DNA from: Myxococcales bacterium
GTDB taxonomy: Bacteria > Myxococcota_A > Polyangia > Nannocystales > Nannocystaceae
DNA: 9,982 nt
NCBI GenBank assembly: GCA_020431135.1
Contig: JAGQIT010000081.1
Coordinates: 1-9,982, forward strand
Direction: 5' to 3'
Part shown: piece by piece, positions 4,540 through 9,982 of the stretch
Layout: each line of letters opens with the position of its first letter
Numbering within the stretch: the first letter of the stretch is position 1
Translations under genes and position numbers: made by a program
Notes under the pieces: model-generated
The model's input: only the letters and a program-made list of their open reading frames with translations
Database searches by the model: none
Told to the model about the DNA's origin: nothing

Positions 4540-7500
4540 CTACGTCGCCCGCTCGCCCGCCGGCGTGGCCTCGCGCAGGAGCGCGGCCAGGCTCTCGAGG
4601 CGGAGCGGCTTGCTGAGGAACTCGTCCATCCCGGCGTCGAGGAAGCGCTGGCGATCGTCCGCCGAGGCGTGCGCGGTCAGGGCGACGATCATGGGCTGGC
4701 GCGCGCGCGGGAGGCGGTCCCGGAGCTCCCGGGTCGCGCCGACGCCGTCGAGCTCGGGCATCTCGACGTCCATCAAGATCACGTCATAGGGCGCGCTCAC
4801 ACCGGCGTCGACCGCCGCCCGTCCAGAGTCGACGGCGTCGGCGGCGTACCCGAGCGCCTTGAGCATCTCGAGGACGACGAAGCGGTTGGTCGGGTTGTCC
4901 TCCGCGAGCAAGATCCGCAGCGGTCGCGGGCGCCGGACGCCGACGCGCGCCAGGCCCTCCGTCGGCGCGACCGCGTCCGAAGGCGCGGCTGCGGGCGCGC
5001 GCAGGAGCGGGATCTCGACGCGGAAGGTCGAGCCGCGGCCCACATCGCTCTCGACCTCGACATCTCCCCCCATCGCCCGCGCGAGCCGGCGGCTGATCGC
5101 CAGCCCGAGGCCGGTGCCGCCGTAGCGCCGGGTCGTCGACGCCTCGGCCTGGGTGAAGGGGCTGAAGAGGCGGCTGCGCTGCGCCGCGGAGATGCCGATC
5201 CCCGTGTCGCGGACGACGAAGACGATCGCCTCGCGGTCACGCTCCGAGCGCCGGACCGAGAGCTCGATCGACCCCACCTCCGTGAACTTGACCGCGTTGC
5301 TCAGGAGGTTGAGGAGGATCTGCTGGACCCGGGTAGGATCGCCGACGACCGCCTCCGGGAGCTCGCGGGCGACCTCGGTCCGCAGCGCGAGGCCCTTCTC
5401 CTCCGCCAAGCGAGCGACGAGGCTGCGCGCCCCCTCGACCGCGGCGCGCAGCTCGAAGCCCGCGGCCTCGAGCTCGAGCTCGCCGGCCTCGATCTTGGAG
5501 AAGTCGAGGACGTCGCTGATCAGGGCGAGGAGGAGCTCGCCGCCGGTCTTGATCGTGTCGATGTAGCGGCGCTGTCGCGGGCTGAGATCGGTGAAGCGGA
5601 GGAGCTCGGCGCCGCCGAGGACCGCGTTCAGCGGCGTCCGGAGCTCGTGGCTCATCGTCGCCAAGAAGTCGCTCTTGGCCTGGCTCGCCGACTCCGCGGC
5701 GTCGCGGGCCCGCCTCAGCTCGGCCTCGAGCGCCTTGCGATGGCTGATATCAACCGAGATCCCGCCGACGTCGACGCTCCCTTCCGGGCGGACGATCGGG
5801 AACTTCGTCGTCAGGAAGGTCCGCGGCTCGTCGGGATCGTCGAGGTGATCCTCGAAGGTCCGGCTCGCGCCGGCCGCGAGGACCTCGCGGTCCTGGGTGA
5901 GGAAGTAGTCGGCGAGCGCCGGCGGCATGAGGTCGGCGACCTGGCGCCCGCGGATCGCCGGCTCCGGCAGGCCGACGTGGGCGCAGTAGGTCTCGTTGGC
6001 GAAGAGCACCTCGCCGGCGCCGCTGTGGAGGAAGGCCGGCCCTGGGAAGTGGCGGAGGAAGGCGAGGAAGCGCGCCTCGCTCTCGCGCCGCGCCTCCTCG
6101 GCGAGCCTGCGCTCGGTGATGTCGTGGAACGAGCCGATGAGGCGCACCGCCGCGCTGGCCTCGTCGACGACGATCTCGCCCTTCGAGTCGACCCAGCGGA
6201 TCGTCCCGTCGGGGCGGAGGACCCGCTTCTCGATCCGGTAGGGGACGCCCTCGACGACCGAGCGCTCGACCGCCGCCTTCGCGGCGTCGAGATCGTCGGG
6301 GTGGATGCACTCCATCGCCCGCGCCGCGGTCGCCGCGAAGCCGCCCGGCGCGTAGCCGCAGATCCTATAGAACTCGTCCGAGAAGTGGGCGTCGCCGCTG
6401 GCGATGTCGACCTCCCAGCTGCCGAGATGGGCGCAGGCCTCGGCGGCGCTGAGCCGCTCGCTGCGCTGGCGGAGCTCATCCTCCACCGCCCGTCGGCCGC
6501 TTAGATCGACGACGACCCCGACGACGCCGACCAGCGCCCCGCTCTCCTCGCGGATCGCCGTCACCGCGAGGTCGGCCCAGAAGCGCTCGCCGTCGCCGCG
6601 GACGAAGCGGACCTCGGCGCGGAAGCCCGAGGACTCGCCGCCGACGAGGGCCGCGACCCTCGGCTCGAGCTGACCGTGATCCTCCGGGTCGATGACGTCC
6701 CACACCGCCCGCCCCTGGAGCTCCTCCAAGGAGCGCCCGATCAGCTCGATGAAGCGCCGGTTGGTCTGGAGGAGCCGGCAGCGGGCGTCGACGAGGTTGA
6801 CGCCCACCGCGGCGTTGTCGAAGACCGCACGGAGGCGGGCGTTGCCCTCGCGCAGCGCCTCCGTCACCGTGTGGAGCGTCGTGACGTCGACAGCGCTGAT
6901 GGCGATCCCCGGGCGACCGCCATAGAGGATCCTCGTCGCCGCCAGATGGACCCAGCGGATCGAGCCGTCGCGGTGGATGAGGCGGACCTCGTAGGACGGG
7001 GGCACCTCGCCGCCGCGCAGCCGCGCGCGGTGGCGGAAGATGAGGAGGTCGTAGTCCTCGGGGTGGGCGAGCCCCGCGAGCGCCTCCGGCGACATCGCCA
7101 GGAGCTCGTCGCGCGTGTAGCCCAGCATCTCCGCGAACGCCGGGTTGACGAAGACGATCCTGCGGTCCAGGGCGATGAACAGCCCGTGCGGCGATCGCTC
7201 GACGATCGGCGCGTAGACCGACTCCACCTCGCGGCGCGCGCTGACGTCGAGGTAGGCCATCTGGACCGCCGGCTCGCCGCGGAAGGTGATCGGAGTGCCG
7301 AAGGCCTCGAGGGTCCGGACCTCGCCGTCCCTGCGGATGACGCGGAACTCATAGCGACGCGGCGGCATCCCCCCGTGCTGACGATCGTGGCCGCGCTGAA
7401 CGACCAACGCGCGGTCGTCGGGGTGGATCATCGCCGCCGTCTCGGCCGCTGACATGCCCACGAGCTCGTCGTGCCTGAGGCCGAGGATCTCCGCCGCGGC

Positions 7501-7992
7501 CCGGTTGGCGAAGACGCAGGCCCCGTCCTGGACGATCACGAGGCCCTGGAGCGAGTTGTCGCGCATCGTCGCGTAGGCGTCGTCACGCCGCAGCTCGTCG
7601 CTGATGTCGTCGAGGACGACGCGCTGACCCAGGTAGCGGCCGTCGCCGTCGCGCACCGGAGCGCAGCGGTGACGGATCCAGCGCAGCGCGCCGTCACGCC
7701 GTCGGATGCGGAACTCGACGGCGCCAGGGCAGCGCTCAACGAGGTCGCGCGAGATATGATCGCGGACCCGCGCCTGATCCTCAGCATGGACCAGCGAGAG
7801 CAGGAGCCCCGGCTCGGCGACGAGGCGCTCGGCGGAGTAGCCGGTGATCGCCTCGCAGCCGCGGGAGACGAAGCGGAGCTCGCCGTCGGGCCCCCGCCAG
7901 TTCTCCCACCCGATCGCGCTCTCGGCGTAGGCGCGCCAGCTGTCGCGCGGCTCGTCCTCAGCCGCGCCCTCGGACTCCCCCGCTCGTGCCAC
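4540..7992 (-). CDS. Hybrid histidine kinase with six PAS domains and a receiver domain
   Basis: 1150 residues with no membrane segment, so probably cytoplasmic. Six PAS sensor domains, most with PAC-like ends, lie at about 22-135, 140-255, 257-372, 380-502, 508-628 and 636-755. Several show the typical G-Y-x-x-x-E-L and H-P-x-D motifs. HisKA follows (about 765-835) with phospho-accepting H782 in SHELRTPLN. The HATPase_c domain (about 875-995) has N-box N895/N899, G1 box D929-T-G-I-G and G2 box G958-G-T-G-L-G. A C-terminal receiver (about 1024-1140) has E1031/D1032, phosphoacceptor D1075 in LMDVEMP, T1106 and K1128. All residues for autophosphorylation and intramolecular transfer are present. 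No Hpt or DNA-binding domain is present, so a separate phosphotransfer partner is expected, and none is in the window. The start is GTG 7992, the only possible start before the first PAS domain. AGGGGG and GGAGG sit unusually close upstream. Ligands are unknown. Confidence 0.95.
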   Translation of the reverse strand: MARAGESEGAAEDEPRDSWRAYAESAIGWENWRGPDGELRFVSRGCEAITGYSAERLVAEPGLLLSLVHAEDQARVRDHISRDLVERCPGAVEFRIRRRDGALRWIRHRCAPVRDGDGRYLGQRVVLDDISDELRRDDAYATMRDNSLQGLVIVQDGACVFANRAAAEILGLRHDELVGMSAAETAAMIHPDDRALVVQRGHDRQHGGMPPRRYEFRVIRRDGEVRTLEAFGTPITFRGEPAVQMAYLDVSARREVESVYAPIVERSPHGLFIALDRRIVFVNPAFAEMLGYTRDELLAMSPEALAGLAHPEDYDLLIFRHRARLRGGEVPPSYEVRLIHRDGSIRWVHLAATRILYGGRPGIAISAVDVTTLHTVTEALREGNARLRAVFDNAAVGVNLVDARCRLLQTNRRFIELIGRSLEELQGRAVWDVIDPEDHGQLEPRVAALVGGESSGFRAEVRFVRGDGERFWADLAVTAIREESGALVGVVGVVVDLSGRRAVEDELRQRSERLSAAEACAHLGSWEVDIASGDAHFSDEFYRICGYAPGGFAATAARAMECIHPDDLDAAKAAVERSVVEGVPYRIEKRVLRPDGTIRWVDSKGEIVVDEASAAVRLIGSFHDITERRLAEEARRESEARFLAFLRHFPGPAFLHSGAGEVLFANETYCAHVGLPEPAIRGRQVADLMPPALADYFLTQDREVLAAGASRTFEDHLDDPDEPRTFLTTKFPIVRPEGSVDVGGISVDISHRKALEAELRRARDAAESASQAKSDFLATMSHELRTPLNAVLGGAELLRFTDLSPRQRRYIDTIKTGGELLLALISDVLDFSKIEAGELELEAAGFELRAAVEGARSLVARLAEEKGLALRTEVARELPEAVVGDPTRVQQILLNLLSNAVKFTEVGSIELSVRRSERDREAIVFVVRDTGIGISAAQRSRLFSPFTQAEASTTRRYGGTGLGLAISRRLARAMGGDVEVESDVGRGSTFRVEIPLLRAPAAAPSDAVAPTEGLARVGVRRPRPLRILLAEDNPTNRFVVLEMLKALGYAADAVDSGRAAVDAGVSAPYDVILMDVEMPELDGVGATRELRDRLPRARQPMIVALTAHASADDRQRFLDAGMDEFLSKPLRLESLAALLREATPAGERAT

Positions 7993-8090
7993 GCCTCCCC
8001 CTCTCGCCGCCCGCCCCGCGCGCCCCGCGACGACCTCCGGCGACCCGCAACACCCTCAACTCCCCTCAATCGCCCCGGCGCGCATAACGA

Positions 8091-8112
8091 AATAATATTA
8101 ACATCGGGCCCG
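8091..8112 (-). promoter_or_regulatory. AT-rich island, candidate kinase promoter or operator
   Basis: The palindrome TAATATTA (8093-8100) is followed closely by the palindrome CGGGCCCG (8105-8112). On the minus strand it offers TATTAT as a -10-like hexamer (8097-8092), about 100 nt upstream of the kinase GTG. No good -35 is seen at 16-18 bp, so an activator-dependent or alternative sigma promoter would be needed. Confidence 0.3.
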
Positions 8113-8378
8113 AGCGACCCACCACGCAACTCCTTCGCCTGCGCGCTCAATTGCGGGCCTCGCATACGCCGAGGTCATCACACCTCGCTCGCCGGGATCG
8201 CGCCCACACGCCCCTCGTCGGCCCCGCAGAGGACTCCTCAACCACACGCTCCCACAGCGGGCGTCGTCAGCGAGCCGTCGCTCCTCGAGCCCACGGCGGA
8301 GACCGCGACTACCCGGTTTGGCTGGCGATAGATTCGAGAGTGTCGAGTCTCCGACGTCAGCCCTCAACGAGGAAGACC

Positions 8379-8394
8379 GATTAGTATAATCATA
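8379..8394. promoter_or_regulatory. Symmetric -10-like element
   Basis: GATTA-GTA-TAATC (8379-8391) is a 5-bp inverted repeat containing TATAAT on the plus strand (8385-8390). On the minus strand it gives TATACT and the overlapping TATGAT. Neither strand has a recognisable -35 at standard spacing. It could be a bidirectional promoter core or a small operator. Confidence 0.25.
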
Positions 8395-8443
8395 GGTGAG
8401 CCGCGCGATGCTGCGATGATATGGTAGATCGCCCTGGCGACTG

Positions 8444-8476
8444 CTCGCGCCGAGGCGTCGGTGATGTCGGCGCGGG
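8444..8476. terminator. Inverted repeat downstream of the alpha/beta-hydrolase gene
   Basis: CGCGCCGA (8446-8453) and TCGGCGCG (8467-8474) form a perfect 8-bp stem, extendable by a G-U and a C-G pair, around a 13-nt loop. It lies about 55 nt past the hydrolase stop on the minus strand. No U-tract follows. It is a candidate U-less terminator. Confidence 0.35.
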
Positions 8477-8530
8477 TGAAGGCCCGAGCGCGCCGCAGCG
8501 TCGCTACGGGACGTCGAGCGGCTCATCCGC

Positions 8531-9313
8531 TCAGCCGCCGTCGGCGACCGTTAGCTGCGGATCGAGCTCGCGGGTCACGTAGGTGATCGCGCGGTTGTGG
8601 CCGAGGCGCCCGTCCTCGTAGGTCTCGGGCAACGCGGTGACCTCGAGGTCGGGGAGCTCGGCCACCTGGGGGTCGACCTCGAGGTCTCGAAACGCGCCGT
8701 CGGCCGCGTGGACGGTCCGCCACTGACGCCACGAGTCGGCGCCGGTCGCCGCGGCCTCGGGGACGCCGGTGAAGTCGCAGAGCTGGCGCATCTTCGGCAC
8801 AGACGCCAGCGGCGAGGCGATGATATGGAGGTCGACGGGCTTGCCGAGCGGCGCGCGCTGGGCCGTGAGCGCCGCGATGACGCCGCCGTAGCTGTGCGCG
8901 AGAACGGTGATGCGATCGAGCTGCGGCGCGCCGCCGACGAGGTCGCGGAGCGCGGCCTCCAGGTCGTTCGCGCCGCTCTCTGGGCACTGCTTGTCGTTCC
9001 AGCGGAAGAAGTAGATCTCCGCGCCGTTGTCGGCGAGGGTGAGGAGCGGCTCGACCCACTCCTTGCCGCCGCTGTCAAAGCCGTGGACCGCGACGATCGC
9101 GGCGCGCTGGGCTCCGGCCTCGGGATCGAGGCGCGTCAGCCCGCGCGGCGCCTCCATCAGGCGGGCGCCGGCCTTGCTCGGATCGTCGATGGCGCGGAGC
9201 TCCGCGAGCGTCGGCGGCCCCGCGGGGCCCTTGCAGCCGGCGACGCCGAGCGTCGAGCACAGGGCGAGGCTGAGCGCCGCGGTCAAGATGCGAGCCGACA
9301 GACGAGCGTGCAT
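8531..9313 (-). CDS. Secreted alpha/beta-hydrolase-fold lipoprotein
   Basis: 260 residues. The N-terminus has a basic region, a hydrophobic core and lipobox V-A-G-C27, followed by a short Gly/Pro linker, so the protein should be a lipoprotein outside the cytoplasm. The hydrolase core starts near residue 70. AIVAVHGFDSGG (72-83) holds the oxyanion-hole HG, and VLAHSYGG (137-144) is the nucleophile elbow with S141 (A-H-S-Y-G). The candidate catalytic histidine is H239 in RLGHNRA near the C-terminus. The acidic residue is uncertain, with E230, E233 or D234 possible. The triad order and size fit lipases/esterases of the alpha/beta-hydrolase superfamily, and the substrate cannot be named. C110 and C179 could form a disulfide. 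The ATG at 9313 opens directly on the signal peptide but has no Shine-Dalgarno; a C-tract sits in its place. The gene is divergent from the Ser/Thr kinase gene. Confidence 0.87.
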   Translation of the reverse strand: MHARLSARILTAALSLALCSTLGVAGCKGPAGPPTLAELRAIDDPSKAGARLMEAPRGLTRLDPEAGAQRAAIVAVHGFDSGGKEWVEPLLTLADNGAEIYFFRWNDKQCPESGANDLEAALRDLVGGAPQLDRITVLAHSYGGVIAALTAQRAPLGKPVDLHIIASPLASVPKMRQLCDFTGVPEAAATGADSWRQWRTVHAADGAFRDLEVDPQVAELPDLEVTALPETYEDGRLGHNRAITYVTRELDPQLTVADGG

Positions 9314-9546
9314 GGGGGCAGGCTACCATCCCCCGTCGGCGGCGGTTCGTCGGCCGTACCCGTCGTCCACAGGCGCTCCGCTCCGTCGCTTCCCGGGCGG
9401 GGCGTCGACGCGACGGCGGGCGCAGCATCGACCGCGACCGATCGGCCTGCCCCACGACGCGGCGCCGAGGCCCGACCTCGCGCGCGATCGCCCGCGGCGC
9501 GCCGACGATGGAGTCAGTCGGCGCCGCGATCTATCCTCGATCCGCC
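9314..9546. other. Divergent intergenic region between hydrolase and Ser/Thr kinase
   Basis: About 230 bp between two start codons must contain promoters for both genes. No clear -10/-35 pair was seen. GGGGG at 9314-9318 can pair with CCCCC at 9330-9334, a short stem directly before the hydrolase ATG. No small gene is supported. Confidence 0.4.
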
Positions 9547-9982
9547 GTGCGGTCCGTTGATGATCTCGACGCGACGATGGCGTCCGACGGCGCCGCGCCC
9601 CGTCCGGTGCCAGCGGGCGCGTCGCGTCCGAGCGACGACCTCGAGGTCACCCGAGCGTCGCGCCGAGACGCGAGCGCTCCGCCCCCCGCGTCGCCGTCGA
9701 AGGGCGCGCGAATCGGCCGCTACGTCATCCTCGAGGAGCTCGGCGCCGGGGCGATGGGCGTCGTCTTCGCGGCCTACGATCCCGAGCTCGATCGCAAGGT
9801 CGCGGTCAAGCTGCTCAAGCCGACGAGCGGTCGAGGCGCCCGCTTCGACGCGGCCGCTCGGCTCCTCCGCGAGGCCCAGGCCCTCGCCCGACTGAGCCAC
9901 GTCAACGTCGTCGGCGTCCACGACGTGGGCCTCCACGAGGGTCAGGTCTTCATCGCCATGGAGTTCGTCGAGGGCGTGACGC
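9547..9982 (+). CDS. Hanks-type Ser/Thr protein kinase, N-terminal part (3' end outside window)
   Basis: The frame runs off the right edge with 145 codons visible. A disordered N-terminus rich in Ala, Pro, Ser and Arg (about 1-55) precedes the kinase domain, which opens IGRYVILEELGAGAMGVVF. The glycine-rich loop is G66-A-G-A-M-G71, the ATP-binding lysine is K88 in VAVKLLK, and the helix-C glutamate is E109 in LLREAQALARLSH. The hinge region reads MEFVEG. The catalytic HRD and DFG motifs lie beyond the window. The kinase is expected to phosphorylate Ser/Thr in the cytoplasm. The start is uncertain: GTG 9547 is used because it includes the first copy of a D-D-L-[DE]-x-T-x-A-S motif that recurs at 9634. 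ATG 9577 and ATG 9508 are alternatives, and none has a Shine-Dalgarno. Such kinases often carry C-terminal membrane or sensor regions, which cannot be checked here. Confidence 0.88.
   Translation, partial: MRSVDDLDATMASDGAAPRPVPAGASRPSDDLEVTRASRRDASAPPPASPSKGARIGRYVILEELGAGAMGVVFAAYDPELDRKVAVKLLKPTSGRGARFDAAARLLREAQALARLSHVNVVGVHDVGLHEGQVFIAMEFVEGVT

Larger units (their letters stand above)
7993..8530. other. Gene-less 538-bp region upstream of the hybrid kinase
   Basis: No reading frame here looks coding. The longest, 8098-8526 on the minus strand, is Arg-rich, has poor third-position GC bias and matches no family I know. The region contains two AT-rich islands (8081-8104 and 8379-8425), unusual for this GC-rich DNA. 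It also has a 10-bp-spaced direct repeat of CCCTCAA (8053-8059 and 8063-8069) and an inverted repeat at 8446-8474. It most likely holds the kinase promoter and possibly a non-coding RNA. Confidence 0.5.

Noticed and set aside
4000..6504. Long plus-strand open frame of 834 codons antisense to the hybrid kinase
   Set aside because: It is a high-GC shadow. Its translation is Arg/Glu/Leu/Ala-rich low-complexity sequence with no domain, while the opposite strand encodes a complete PAS-HisKA-HATPase-REC protein.
8098..8526. 142-codon minus-strand frame in the gap upstream of the kinase
   Set aside because: It has an Arg/Ser-rich composition, poor third-position GC bias, AT-rich islands inside it and no recognisable domain.

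Overview
The window is GC-rich, roughly 70% GC by eye, with strong G/C preference at third codon positions. It looks like chromosome from a myxobacterium (Myxococcota), most likely near Nannocystis, Plesiocystis or Haliangium. The basis is the mix of gene types: a leucine-rich-repeat protein with a Cys-bounded N-cap, a small lipoprotein with a Ser/Thr/Gly/Asp linker and a 12-Cys domain, a large multi-PAS hybrid histidine kinase, and a eukaryotic-like Ser/Thr kinase with a disordered N-terminus. No tRNA, rRNA, CRISPR array, insertion sequence or phage gene was seen.

Layout. (1) 3-815 (+): C-terminal part of a protein made of 22-residue leucine-rich repeats, cut off at the left edge. (2) 1067-2820 (-): a two-gene operon with a 4-base ATGA overlap, a GNAT-like acyltransferase followed by a membrane histidine-box (diiron) oxygenase resembling fatty acid hydroxylases and desaturases. 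A perfect 8-bp hairpin lies directly upstream of the second gene's Shine-Dalgarno. (3) 3058-3822 (+): a polytopic membrane protein resembling DUF5692, divergent from the operon. (4) 3901-4371 (-): a Cys-rich lipoprotein, convergent with the membrane protein. (5) 4540-7992 (-): a 1150-residue soluble hybrid histidine kinase with six PAS domains, HisKA, HATPase_c and a receiver. (6) 7993-8530: a gap of about 540 bp with no convincing gene but two AT-rich islands that may be promoters. (7) 8531-9313 (-): a secreted lipoprotein of the alpha/beta-hydrolase fold. (8) 9547-9982 (+): start of a Hanks-type Ser/Thr kinase, cut off at the right edge.

How the genes fit together. Only the GNAT/diiron pair has clear operon structure, and it is the best candidate for an uncharacterised pathway, perhaps making or modifying an acylated or lipid-like product. 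The others look like single-gene units: two signalling proteins (hybrid kinase and Ser/Thr kinase), two surface or periplasmic lipoproteins, one LRR protein and one membrane protein. I see no defence, secretion or mobile module. The main interest is the GNAT/diiron pair, the structured DNA at its junction, and several intergenic inverted repeats.
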